Shown piece after piece: positions 24,176 to 33,160 of a DNA stretch of 54,802 nucleotides. The stretch covers positions 1 through 54,802 of the forward strand of contig CAJOHG010000007.1 of assembly GCA_905234395.1 (NCBI GenBank). Direction: 5' to 3'. The DNA is from an uncultured Selenomonadaceae bacterium (GTDB taxonomy: Bacteria > Bacillota > Negativicutes > Selenomonadales > Selenomonadaceae). Position 1 is the first letter of the stretch, and every line of letters begins with the position of its first letter. The notes beneath the pieces were generated by a model. It ran no database searches and was not told the origin of the DNA. It was given only the letters and a program-made list of their open reading frames with translations. Made by a program: the position numbers and the translations under genes.

Positions 24176-24703
24176 TCAGCGCGAATAAACCAAGACACGT
24201 TCACGCTCGCGCACGCCGACCAATCGACCTTCAACGCGCAACTGCCGCATATTGTTCAAACACTGCTCCAAATAATCTTCCTGCGCCATCAAATAATCTT
24301 CATCGGGATAATAATTGTCGTCGTATTCTTCAATCAATCTGTCGCCGAAATAATTAAACGCCAGCTCCGTCAAAAGCGACAGTTCACGGCAAGTCAACGT
24401 TGCCATGTCGCGCCGAACATTTAAAAAGCATGTGCCGTAGACGCCCTCGACGTTGAGTTCAATTTTTGCGCCGCTCAAGCCTTCCAGCTGATGAAAAGTT
24501 TCCAACGACTCTGCCACGTAATGCAAAAACTCCGTGAAGTCGTCCCGCGAGAATTTTCCGTTCAATGCAAAGGAGAATTCAAGCGTTTCGTCTTTCGACT
24601 CGTAAGTAACTGATTGAATTGCCGGAAACACCACAAGTATCGACGCCAACAGCTTGCTTGCGTCGGGATTAGGTTTCTTCGACCTTTTCAAAAAATCAAA
24701 CAC
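24176..24703 (-). CDS. Unknown protein between rny and ymdB
   Basis: 175 residues, not recognised. The start is a GTG at 24703 with AAAGGAGG upstream. It begins with a short basic segment (FDFLKRSKKPNPD), then an alpha/beta region. The C-terminal third is acidic and Tyr-rich (EEYDDNYYPDEDYLMAQEDY), ending with basic residues (RLVGVRERERVLVYSR). No membrane segment, signal or catalytic motif is evident. Its place between RNase Y and YmdB, with short gaps on both sides, suggests a role in the same RNA-turnover or signalling unit. Confidence 0.7.
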   Translation of the reverse strand: MFDFLKRSKKPNPDASKLLASILVVFPAIQSVTYESKDETLEFSFALNGKFSRDDFTEFLHYVAESLETFHQLEGLSGAKIELNVEGVYGTCFLNVRRDMATLTCRELSLLTELAFNYFGDRLIEEYDDNYYPDEDYLMAQEDYLEQCLNNMRQLRVEGRLVGVRERERVLVYSR

Positions 24704-24737
24704 CGCTTAAACCTCCTTTGTAAGGAACTGCCCTAAA

Positions 24738-26282
24738 TCATTTCGCGTAGTCGACAACGCGCACTTCGCGAATAATTGTCGCTCTGACTTGACCGGGATA
24801 ATCCAAATCTTTTTCAATCTTTTTAACAATGTCGTGCGCAAGAGTGACTGCCGCATCGTCGTTAATTTTGTCGGGCTTAACCATAACGCGAATTTCACGA
24901 CCGGCTTGAATCGCAAAACATCGTTCGACGCCTTCAAAGCTCTCGGCAATTTCTTCAAGCATTTTGAGCCGCTTAAGATACATTTCCAAACTTTCACGAC
25001 GCGCACCGGGTCTTGCCGCCGAAACCGCATCAGCCGCCGCAACTAAAACTGCCTCAACGGAAGTCGCTTCAATGTCGCCGTGATGAGACGCAATGGCGTT
25101 GATGACGAATTTATTTTCGCGATAACGTTTCGCCAAATCTGCGCCGATTGTCACGTGTGGCCCTTCGACTTCGTGATCAACTGCCTTGCCGATGTCGTGA
25201 AGGAGTCCCGCGCGTTTGGCAAGATTCACGTCAACGCCGAGTTCGCTCGCCATAATTCCCGCAAGCATTGCAACTTCAATCGAATGGCTCAAAACATTCT
25301 GACCGTAGCTCGTGCGATATTTGAGCCGACCCAAAAGTTTAATCAGTTCGGGATGAATTCCGTGCACGCCGACTTTGAAGGTTGCTTGTTCGCCGGCTTC
25401 TTTCATGCGGTTATCAACTTCGCGAGTAGCTTTTTCGACCATCTCTTCAATTCGCGCGGGATGAATTCTTCCGTCCGAAATTAATTTTTCCAATGCGACG
25501 CGAGCAATTTCACGTTTAACAGGATCAAATCCCGACAGGATAACGGCTTCGGGCGTGTCGTCAATGATTAGGTCAATGCCCGTCAACGTTTCGAGCGTGC
25601 GAATGTTTCTGCCTTCGCGCCCGATGATTCTGCCTTTCATATCGTCACTTGGCAGAGCAACGACCGATACCGTTGTTTCCGTGACGTGATCAGCCGCGCA
25701 ACGTTGAATTGCCGTGCTAAGAATGTCGCGAGCTTTTTTGTCTGCCTCGTCGCGAATTTGCGTTTCGTACTCTTTGATTTTAACTGCCTTGTCGTGCTTA
25801 AGACTTTCTTCCATTTCGCTCATCAAAATTACGCGAGCTTCGTCTTTGGACAGTGCGGCAATTCGTTCAAGTTCAGCATCTTCGCGCGCCTGCATTGCGT
25901 CCAAATTTGCCTGCGATTCGTTCAAACGTGCTTCTTTCTTGTTTAGTTGAAGTTCTTTTTTCTCCAGTGAATCCAGCTTCCTGTCAAGGTTCTCTTCCTT
26001 TTGCACTACGCGCCGTTCCTGCCGAGAAATTTCGTTGCGACGTTCTTTGGTGTCGCGGTCAAGGTCTTGGCGCATTCTATGAATTTCTTCCTTAGCTTCA
26101 AGCATGGCTTCTTTCTTTTCAGCGTTGCTTTTTTCCCGTGCCTCTTCAACGATTCGACGTGCTTCATCTTCCGCCGAGCCGATTTGAGCTTCAGCAGTTC
26201 TTTTGCGCGCCGTGTAGCCGCCGAAGGCACCGAGAATTACTGCGACGATAATTGCTGCGATGGTAATAGCGATAATGCTCAC
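24738..26282 (-). CDS. rny: Ribonuclease Y
   Basis: Membrane-anchored endoribonuclease that starts bulk mRNA decay in Firmicutes. 514 residues, normal. N-terminal membrane helix (about 3-24), long charged coiled coil (about 30-200), KH domain with [17 protein letters not shown] (RNA binding), and HD domain with the metal motif [12 protein letters not shown]. The annotated start is GTG at 26282, but it sits directly against the GGGGG ribosome-binding site. An ATT or ATC three to five codons downstream would have better spacing, so the exact start is uncertain. First gene of rny-unknown-ymdB. A TTGACA at 26325-26330 upstream may be its -35. Confidence 0.96.
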   Translation of the reverse strand: MSIIAITIAAIIVAVILGAFGGYTARKRTAEAQIGSAEDEARRIVEEAREKSNAEKKEAMLEAKEEIHRMRQDLDRDTKERRNEISRQERRVVQKEENLDRKLDSLEKKELQLNKKEARLNESQANLDAMQAREDAELERIAALSKDEARVILMSEMEESLKHDKAVKIKEYETQIRDEADKKARDILSTAIQRCAADHVTETTVSVVALPSDDMKGRIIGREGRNIRTLETLTGIDLIIDDTPEAVILSGFDPVKREIARVALEKLISDGRIHPARIEEMVEKATREVDNRMKEAGEQATFKVGVHGIHPELIKLLGRLKYRTSYGQNVLSHSIEVAMLAGIMASELGVDVNLAKRAGLLHDIGKAVDHEVEGPHVTIGADLAKRYRENKFVINAIASHHGDIEATSVEAVLVAAADAVSAARPGARRESLEMYLKRLKMLEEIAESFEGVERCFAIQAGREIRVMVKPDKINDDAAVTLAHDIVKKIEKDLDYPGQVRATIIREVRVVDYAK

Positions 26283-26363
26283 CCCCTAAAAATTTTTTCC
26301 CGAATACCAAGTCATTTTATAGATTGTCAAGGGATATGTCAAATGTTTTGCGGCTTTAAAAGC

Positions 26364-26393
26364 TTGCGGGCGGCGGTGCATGACTGATATAAT
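26364..26393 (+). promoter_or_regulatory. Probable hisC promoter
   Basis: TATAAT (26388-26393) with a poor -35 TTGCGG (26364-26369) at 18 nt; 35 nt before the hisC start. Confidence 0.5.
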
Positions 26394-26428
26394 CACGCCA
26401 AAAAATTTTTCTTGAAGAGGTTTTGTAA

Positions 26429-27487
26429 ATGTTGAGTTATCGCAATGAATTGGACAAGATGCCGTCTTATGATGGCGTGGAAAAAAATTATCGCATCAAA
26501 GTCAACGCGAACGAATCGACGATGAACTTGCCGCCGCTTGTCGAAGAACGCGTTTTGAATCGTCTGGCAATGTTGGCTTTCAATCGCTATCCGAACGAAG
26601 AATATCACTCGCTCGTTGAACAGATTGCCAAAAATTTTTCCGTCGATGCGTCGCAAATTTTACTCGGCGGCGGTTCCAGCGAAATTATCGAAAAAGTTTT
26701 TCATGCTTTCGGCGGAGCAGGCAAACGCGTCGTCTTTCCGCAACCGAGTTTTTCCATGTACAAAATTTATGCCAAAGCTGCCGAGTCCGAAGGAATTGCC
26801 TTCAACTTGGACGCGAAATTTGATCTCGACGTTGAAAAATTTATCGCCGCTGTTCACGATACAAATGCAAATCTCGCCGTCGTCTGCAACCCGAACAATC
26901 CGACCGGCAACGCTTTGACACTTGAACAGGTTGAAAAAATTGCCGCGTCGATTGACTGTGCATTTCTGCTTGATGAGGCTTACGTTGAATTTTACGGGCG
27001 CAGTGCCGTTAATCTCGTCGCGAAATATCCGAATCTGCTTGTCGCACGAACTTTTTCAAAGGCTTACGGACTGGCAGGCGCACGCGTCGGCTACATGATT
27101 GCTCAAGCTGAAGTTACGCGCATGGTCAACAAAACTTTCATGCCGTATCACATGAACAAGTTGAGTTTGGCGACGGCAGACATCGTTTATCAAATGCGCG
27201 ACGAATTTGTTCCGCGCCTGCAAATGATTATCGCCGAACGTCAACGCATTATTGAACGTCTGCAAAAAATTTCGGGCGTCGAAGTTTTTCCGTCGAATAC
27301 AAATTTTGTGCTGATAAGACTTTCACGCGCCGAGGAGCTGAAAAATTATTTGGAGTCGCTCGACATCGGCATAAGATATTTTTCGCCGAGTGCGTTCGGC
27401 TTGAAGAATTGCCTGCGAATTTCAATCGGCACGCGTGCGGAAAATGACGCCGTGTTTGACGCGATAAACTCTCTGCTCACGAATTGA
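26429..27487 (+). CDS. hisC: Histidinol-phosphate aminotransferase
   Basis: PLP enzyme converting imidazole acetol phosphate to histidinol phosphate in histidine synthesis. 352 residues, fold-type I. NANESTMNLPP at the N-terminus, NPNNPTG (about 154-160) and LDEAYVEF are family hallmarks; the PLP lysine is Lys211 in TFSKAYGLAG. Some family members also serve tyrosine or phenylalanine transamination. Start ATG at 26429 after GAAGAGG. The gene is not in a his operon: hisB is 22 kb away and gatB follows 27 nt downstream. Confidence 0.93.
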   Translation: MLSYRNELDKMPSYDGVEKNYRIKVNANESTMNLPPLVEERVLNRLAMLAFNRYPNEEYHSLVEQIAKNFSVDASQILLGGGSSEIIEKVFHAFGGAGKRVVFPQPSFSMYKIYAKAAESEGIAFNLDAKFDLDVEKFIAAVHDTNANLAVVCNPNNPTGNALTLEQVEKIAASIDCAFLLDEAYVEFYGRSAVNLVAKYPNLLVARTFSKAYGLAGARVGYMIAQAEVTRMVNKTFMPYHMNKLSLATADIVYQMRDEFVPRLQMIIAERQRIIERLQKISGVEVFPSNTNFVLIRLSRAEELKNYLESLDIGIRYFSPSAFGLKNCLRISIGTRAENDAVFDAINSLLTN

Positions 27488-27514
27488 ACTGATAAAAATT
27501 TTGAGGTGATTGAT

Positions 27515-28963
27515 TTGAAATATGAAGCGGTAATCGGTCTGGAGATTCACAGCGAATTGAAGACTGCCACGAAAATTTTCTGCGGCTGCGCAACGACTTT
27601 CGGCGCGGAACAAAATACTCACACTTGCCCGGTATGTTTGGGACTGCCCGGAGTTTTGCCGACCGTCAATCGTCGCGTGGTTGAGTTTGCAATTAAAGCC
27701 GGGCTCGCCACGAACTGCAAAATCAACAAGTACAGCAAATTCGACCGCAAGAATTATTACTATCCCGACCTGCCCAAAAATTGGCAGACTTCGCAATACG
27801 ACTTGCCGATAGCTTACGAAGGTCACGTTGAGATTGACGTTGACGGCGCAAAAAAAATTGTCCGATTGACGCGAATTCACATGGAAGAAGACGCGGGCAA
27901 ACTCGTACACAGCGGCACGACCATTAAAGATTCTTCAAGCTCGAACGTCGATTATAATCGGACGGGCGTTCCGCTGATTGAAATCGTCAGCGAACCCGAT
28001 ATGCATTCCGCCGCCGAAGCTCGCGCTTACATGGAGAAAATCAAATCGATTCTCGAATATATCGACGTGTCGAATTGTCGCATGGAAGAAGGCAACCTTC
28101 GCGCGGACATCAACGTTTCACTGCGACCGATTGGCTCCGACAAACTCGGCACGCGTACTGAAATGAAAAATATCAATTCGTTCAAAGCTCTCGAAGACGC
28201 GATTAATTATGAGATTGAACGGCAAGCGGAAGTTCTCGACGACGGCGGCACGATTATTCAGGAAACTCGCACGTGGAATCCCGAACGCGGAATCACTCAA
28301 TCAATGCGTTCAAAGGAAGACGCGCACGATTATCGTTACATGCCCGAACCGGATTTGCCGCCGATTGTCACGACCGATGAAGAGATTGAGGCGTTCAGAA
28401 AGTCTCTGCCCGAATTGCCCGACGCTCGCCGCCAACGTCTGATAAAAAATTTCGGCTTGAGCGAATACGACGCGGGAATCATTACGAGTTCACGAGCTAT
28501 GGCGGAATATTTTGATGCGGTTGTTAATTTCGGTGCCGACGCCAAAACTGCCGCGAATTGGATTATGGGCGACCTGTCCAAAAATCTCAACGCGGACGGC
28601 TTGACGATTGAAAATTCTCCTGTCGATGCAAAACGTCTCGCCGAAATGATTCAGCTCATTGCGAAGGGAACAATCAGCGGCAAAATCGCCAAAACTGTCT
28701 TTGCGGAAATGTGGAAGTCGTCCGATTCGCCCGCGCAGATTGTCAAAGCCAAAGGTCTCGTGCAAATTACCGATTCAAGCGCGATTGAAGGCGTCATCGA
28801 CGAAGTCATTGCCAAAAATCCGAAAGCCGTTGAAGAATATCGCGGCGGCAAGAAAAAAGCTGTCGGCGCACTCGTCGGGCAAGTCATGAAACTCACTCGC
28901 GGCAAAGCCAATCCTCAACTTGTCAATCAGTTGCTTGCTAAGAAGCTCGACGGAGAATTATAA
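27515..28963 (+). CDS. gatB: Aspartyl/glutamyl-tRNA amidotransferase subunit B
   Basis: GatB of the GatCAB complex, which phosphorylates and amidates Glu-tRNA(Gln) and/or Asp-tRNA(Asn). 482 residues. N-terminal signature [14 protein letters not shown], cysteine cluster CGCATTFG...[11 protein letters not shown] (zinc), [17 protein letters not shown], and a C-terminal YqeY-like helical domain ending [14 protein letters not shown]. The start is TTG at 27515 with GAGGTGAT upstream; the GTG at 27506 lies inside that site. gatC and gatA are not in the window, so the complex is encoded at separate loci. The next gene starts at the base after the stop. Confidence 0.95.
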   Translation: MKYEAVIGLEIHSELKTATKIFCGCATTFGAEQNTHTCPVCLGLPGVLPTVNRRVVEFAIKAGLATNCKINKYSKFDRKNYYYPDLPKNWQTSQYDLPIAYEGHVEIDVDGAKKIVRLTRIHMEEDAGKLVHSGTTIKDSSSSNVDYNRTGVPLIEIVSEPDMHSAAEARAYMEKIKSILEYIDVSNCRMEEGNLRADINVSLRPIGSDKLGTRTEMKNINSFKALEDAINYEIERQAEVLDDGGTIIQETRTWNPERGITQSMRSKEDAHDYRYMPEPDLPPIVTTDEEIEAFRKSLPELPDARRQRLIKNFGLSEYDAGIITSSRAMAEYFDAVVNFGADAKTAANWIMGDLSKNLNADGLTIENSPVDAKRLAEMIQLIAKGTISGKIAKTVFAEMWKSSDSPAQIVKAKGLVQITDSSAIEGVIDEVIAKNPKAVEEYRGGKKKAVGALVGQVMKLTRGKANPQLVNQLLAKKLDGEL

Positions 28964-30109
28964 ATGCGTGTTTTGCTCGTAACGTGGACTGATAAACTTT
29001 TGGATAATCTGCGAATTTTGAATCCCGAACTCGAATGTTGCGCGATTGTCGTCGATGAAGTGGAGCCTGCGAAAAAAATTTTGAGGCAAGTCGGCATGAC
29101 GGAAGAATTACTTCACCCGCTTTACGAGTTGAAAGAGTGCGTTAAAGATTTTTATTACGACTATGTTTTGTGCGTGGAAAACACCACGTGGGCAGATGAC
29201 TTTCTCAAAATCGTTGAAGAATTCGGCGTTGCGAAAAATAAAATTCTCGGCTTGAACGTTTCGGAGCAAGAAGACTTTTTTATTGAACGAGTGCTAAGAT
29301 ATTTCAAGGAACACTCGGCGGAATTTGAGATGTTTGCGACGGGAATGAGTTATGCCGAAGTCGGTTTGGACGGCACGCATTTTAAACGGCGACTGTTTAA
29401 CTTTGCTCGTTCAAGTCAAGATTTGTATTACAATTTGCAGATAGCCAAATTCGTCGTATCTTGCGAAGGGCATACAAAACTTCGTTATGCGTTGATTGAG
29501 CTTGCGCCGTACATATTTCACTACGACTTGTCCAAGTCAACTCATCTGAATTTTTTGATGATGCACTATCTTATCGCCTTCAACGACTTGCACAATTTTT
29601 TTGTTCCCGCGGACGTTTACAAAAAATTTCTGTGTGAGGAATATTTGAATTCCCGCTTATCGATTGAGCCGTTTGATGTCAACAATCCGTTCCTTTTGAA
29701 AAAGCCGACATATTCAATGACGCCACAAAAGAAAATTAAAATTCTCAAAAGCGGTGATGAGCGGGACAGAAAAGTTTTTCCCGAAACGCGCAAAGAAAAC
29801 GTAAAAATTTTGAACGATTATTTGACGCTGTGCGAAGAAAACAATATTCGCCCGATAATGATCTTGATGCCGATGTCGGAATTGTACATGAAAATTTATC
29901 CGAGGCGGCAACTTGATGAATATTATTATCTGATTGAACAGGCGTGCAAAAAACATTCGAGAGCAATTTTCATCGACGGTTGGAAGTTGCAGGGTTTAAC
30001 GGACAAAGATTTTTACGATTACGGGCACATGAACACTCACGGTGCGGCAAAATTCAGCGCGTTTCTGAACAATATCGTTGAGCAAATTGACGTGAGCGGG
30101 AGCTTCTGA
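28964..30109 (+). CDS. SGNH-like protein with FATGxSYAExGLD domain
   Basis: 381 residues, not assigned to a named family. The first 115 residues resemble a small Rossmann-like unit (RVLLVTWTDKLLDNLRILNP). From about 116 comes a domain beginning FATGMSYAEVGLDG and ending with DFYDYGHMNTHGAAKFS, which has the Asp-x-x-His spacing of SGNH acyl hydrolases/acyltransferases such as DltD. The same domain, with the terminal Asp-His lost, forms the N-terminus of the 49969 gene product. It may modify a surface polymer. Start ATG is directly after the gatB stop, with GGAG inside gatB. Confidence 0.6.
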   Translation: MRVLLVTWTDKLLDNLRILNPELECCAIVVDEVEPAKKILRQVGMTEELLHPLYELKECVKDFYYDYVLCVENTTWADDFLKIVEEFGVAKNKILGLNVSEQEDFFIERVLRYFKEHSAEFEMFATGMSYAEVGLDGTHFKRRLFNFARSSQDLYYNLQIAKFVVSCEGHTKLRYALIELAPYIFHYDLSKSTHLNFLMMHYLIAFNDLHNFFVPADVYKKFLCEEYLNSRLSIEPFDVNNPFLLKKPTYSMTPQKKIKILKSGDERDRKVFPETRKENVKILNDYLTLCEENNIRPIMILMPMSELYMKIYPRRQLDEYYYLIEQACKKHSRAIFIDGWKLQGLTDKDFYDYGHMNTHGAAKFSAFLNNIVEQIDVSGSF

Positions 30110-30133
30110 AAATGATTTGCGCAAAAAAATTGA

Positions 30134-30162
30134 CTCGTTCCAAAAGGAGCGAGCCGTTTTTT
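30134..30162 (+). terminator. Terminator of the hisC-gatB-SGNH unit
   Basis: CTCGTTCC/GGAGCGAG stem (30134-30153, AAAA loop, one G-U) and T6. Convergent with flgE. Confidence 0.85.
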
Positions 30163-30178
30163 ATGCGAAAGGAAATGT

Positions 30179-31735
30179 TTATCTTCTCATGTTGACGATG
30201 GTTTCGAGCATTTCGTCGGCGACCGTGGTCACTTTTGAATTTGCCTGGAAACCGCGTTGCGTGATGATCATTTCGGAGAATTCGGTTGCAAGATCGACGT
30301 TCGACATTTCAAGGGCGGAGGCGACAACGGACATTCCGAAGTCTGAAAGCGTCTTGATATTTGCCTCGCCGGAGTTGTTCGACTCTTGATAAATCGTCGT
30401 GCCAATCTTTGTCAAGCCTGCGGAGTTTGTGAACTGCGCAATAGCGATTTGTGCCTCTTGACGCACCAAACCGTTGGTGTATGCACCGCTGATAATGCCG
30501 TTGCCGTCAACCGACAGACTTTGGAGAACGCCCGCAGTGTTGCCGTTTGTCGTCGGGAAAGAGGTCGTCGAGTTGGCATATTGCGTCATATCGGAGAAGG
30601 TGATGTCCGCGTCTTGCTCTGCCGCGCCGTTGCCGTTTGAATAAACGAAATTAATTGAGCCGAGTTGCGATTGACCGTTGGAAATGAATTGACCGCGATC
30701 GTTGAAGTAGAGGAAATTGATATTGTTCATTGTGCCGACAACGTGCGAGCCGTCCGCTTCGTCTTTCTCGTATGTGTTTTCAAAGTCGTCGGAGGCAGGG
30801 CCTTTCATTCCTTCGCCGGGTGCGATATAAGCTCTCCAGCGGTTATCATAGACGTAGTTGCCTTCGCTGTCAGTTCTGCGGGTAGCTATTGCTTCTTCGT
30901 CGGTGAGGTTGGCATCGGTGGAAGAAGGATCTTTATCCAAAAGAATGGTGACTTCGTGTTTGCCGCCGAGTGAGTCGAAAATCGTGGCGATTGTAGTTAT
31001 GGGAATGCTCTTTCCCACTTCGTAATAGCCGCTTGTGACATGAACTTGGCTGTCGTCGCTAAGGGTGATTGTTGCGGACAGAGCGTTTGCACCGTCGACG
31101 TTGACACTTGTGATGGTGGTTCCGCTGCGGGTCACGACGGGATCTAAACTTTGACCGGTGACGGCAGTGGCTTGAATGCTTTTAATGGTGAGCGACTCTT
31201 TGTTTAAATTGCCGCTGTAAGAAATTTGATCTGTCGCGACAGCTTCCATTGTCCTGTTGACGGGAACGATTATATCTTCCGATAAACCGTTGGTGTTTAT
31301 GATGCCGTCGGTGGCATTCCAACCTTGCACGCGCAGACCGTTGCCGGGCATAACATAGTAGCCGTTTTCGTCGAAGGCGAATGCACCGTTGCGAGTGTAG
31401 TAAGATTGATCGCCAGTCTTCAAAACGAACAGACCGTTGTCGCCGGAAAGTGCCAAGTCGGTATTTCTGCCGGTTTGTTGCGGCGAAGCGGTGGTAAAGA
31501 CAAGGTCAATACTTTCAACCGAAACGCCCAGACCAATTTGACGAGGATTGACGCCGCCGCGATTTTCAGTAGGAGCAGCAGCACCGCTTTGAATTTGCGA
31601 GAGCATATCGGAAAAAGTTGTACGACTGCCTTTAAAGCCGATGGTGTTGATGTTGGCGATGTTGTTGCCGATAACGTCCATGCGAGTTTGATGAACTTTC
31701 AGACCGGAAACACCGGAGAATAAAGCCCTATTCAT
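30179..31735 (-). CDS. flgE: Flagellar hook protein FlgE
   Basis: Subunit of the flagellar hook, exported by the flagellar type III apparatus. 518 residues. The N-terminal rod-like helix MNRALFSGVSGLKVHQTRMD leads to NNIANINTIGFKGS, the family signature. The middle is a variable beta-domain region, and the C-terminal D0 helix reads ALEMSNVDLATEFSEMI followed by ITQRGFQANSK. Start ATG at 31735; a GTG three codons upstream is too close to AAGGAG. It stands alone: no hook-cap (flgD), fliK or rod genes adjoin it. FlgG/FlgF rod proteins are similar but about half this length. Confidence 0.93.
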   Translation of the reverse strand: MNRALFSGVSGLKVHQTRMDVIGNNIANINTIGFKGSRTTFSDMLSQIQSGAAAPTENRGGVNPRQIGLGVSVESIDLVFTTASPQQTGRNTDLALSGDNGLFVLKTGDQSYYTRNGAFAFDENGYYVMPGNGLRVQGWNATDGIINTNGLSEDIIVPVNRTMEAVATDQISYSGNLNKESLTIKSIQATAVTGQSLDPVVTRSGTTITSVNVDGANALSATITLSDDSQVHVTSGYYEVGKSIPITTIATIFDSLGGKHEVTILLDKDPSSTDANLTDEEAIATRRTDSEGNYVYDNRWRAYIAPGEGMKGPASDDFENTYEKDEADGSHVVGTMNNINFLYFNDRGQFISNGQSQLGSINFVYSNGNGAAEQDADITFSDMTQYANSTTSFPTTNGNTAGVLQSLSVDGNGIISGAYTNGLVRQEAQIAIAQFTNSAGLTKIGTTIYQESNNSGEANIKTLSDFGMSVVASALEMSNVDLATEFSEMIITQRGFQANSKVTTVADEMLETIVNMRR

Positions 31736-32005
31736 AAAAATCACTTCTCCTTTTCTAATTCGGCGTGTTCTTGGATTTGCCGAAGGTCAGATGTGTTTGA
31801 CTGTTCCTTGTCCGAAAATTCCTGTGCGTCTGACCTGATTATTCAATTTTTTGTCAAGTCCTGCTTGACTTCGCTAACTATATCGGCGGTTGACAGCGGC
31901 GACTTAAATATTTTTTTGAATGCGGAGCCGGGCGCAGTTCAAAACTTTTTCAGAATGAACTGCTATATTGGCGAAAAATATTTTCGGAAGGGAAGATGTC
32001 TAACG

Positions 32006-33160
32006 ATGAGCGCGTTGAAATTTTTCACGGCAATTATTTTGAGCGCGGCTTTTATTATCGGCTCATTCACTGCAACTGCGCAGGCGGCGGACAAAAAAAT
32101 TTACATCAACCTTGCAAGTCGTCTCATGCTCCTTTATGACGGCGACACAAAGTTGGCGGTCTATCATCTCGGCGTCGGCAAACCGAGCACTCCCACGCCG
32201 ACCGGCTACTACAAAATCAACACCAAAGAGATTAATCCGTCGTGGATTGATCCGTCAGATCCCGAATACGAAATTCCGTCCGGACCAGATAATCCGCTCG
32301 GTTATCGTTGGATGCAAATTCAAGGCAACTACGGCATTCACGGCACCAATCGTCCCGACAGCATAGGTCATTACGTTTCAAACGGTTGCATTCGCATGAA
32401 CGAGCGCGACGTTGAAGCACTCTTTGATGCCGTGGAAGTCGGCACGCCCGTTGAGATAATGTATAACCGCATTGTCGTCGAGAAGTCTCCCGAAGGCGAC
32501 GTTGTTTATTATGTTTATCCCGACGGTTACGGCATACAGGAAGTTACCGTTGCCGACGTGACAAAGTGGATTGAACCTTACGGCGTGCTTGCATTCGAGA
32601 GCGACGAAGACATTGCCAAAAAGATTGAAGCCGCCGACGGAGAGCCGACTTTTATCGGCAAACCTTACAACATCGAAGTCAACGGCGAACTCATTCAACC
32701 GACCGACGCGCGCGGCATAAGATATTTTGCCAAAGCTGTTCTTCGCGACGGGATAACTTATCTGCCCGTTGTGCCAATCACGAAAGCTTTGCGAACCAAA
32801 ATCGCCTGGAATCCCAAAGAGTCGACGTTGGAAAGTCGTTTCGGCAAAGTCGTTTGCTACGAACGCAAGAAGCAACTTTATTGCAATTCCGATGATGCGA
32901 TGGTGCTTTTCAATATCGAAGGCGGCTTGCAGACCGGCGATAACGGCGTGAAAATTTTCCGATATAAATCCGTGACCGTCACCGAACCGCAACCGACCGA
33001 TAAGCCCGATAAACCTTCAAAGCCCGTTGACGTTGATAAGCCCAAGACCGATGACGTTGATAAATCCAAGACTGATGACGTTGACAATCCGAAAACTGAT
33101 GACGTTGATAAGCCTAAATCCGGTCAAGTTGATAAACCTTTCGAGGCGGCGAAATCATGA
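32006..33160 (+). CDS. L,D-transpeptidase (YkuD) with repeat tail
   Basis: 384-residue exported peptidoglycan cross-linking enzyme. Signal peptide 1-27 (ending AQA). YkuD domain about 30-155 with catalytic motif HGTNRP (His112) and SNGCIRM (Cys128, Arg130). A second domain (about 215-315: ADGEPTFIGKPYNIEVNGEL... ITYLPVVPITKAL) resembles a copper-amine-oxidase-N or stalk-like wall-binding module. The C-terminus is four 8-residue repeats VDKPKTDD. Start ATG at 32006 with GGAAGGGAAG upstream. The stop overlaps the polA start by 4 bp (ATGA). Confidence 0.9.
   Translation: MSALKFFTAIILSAAFIIGSFTATAQAADKKIYINLASRLMLLYDGDTKLAVYHLGVGKPSTPTPTGYYKINTKEINPSWIDPSDPEYEIPSGPDNPLGYRWMQIQGNYGIHGTNRPDSIGHYVSNGCIRMNERDVEALFDAVEVGTPVEIMYNRIVVEKSPEGDVVYYVYPDGYGIQEVTVADVTKWIEPYGVLAFESDEDIAKKIEAADGEPTFIGKPYNIEVNGELIQPTDARGIRYFAKAVLRDGITYLPVVPITKALRTKIAWNPKESTLESRFGKVVCYERKKQLYCNSDDAMVLFNIEGGLQTGDNGVKIFRYKSVTVTEPQPTDKPDKPSKPVDVDKPKTDDVDKSKTDDVDNPKTDDVDKPKSGQVDKPFEAAKS
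33029..33124 (+). repeat. Four 24-bp tandem repeats in the L,D-transpeptidase tail
   Basis: Units at 33029, 33053, 33077 and 33101 encoding D-V-D-K-P-K-T-D variants; silent and missense differences show they are not brand new. Confidence 0.9.
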
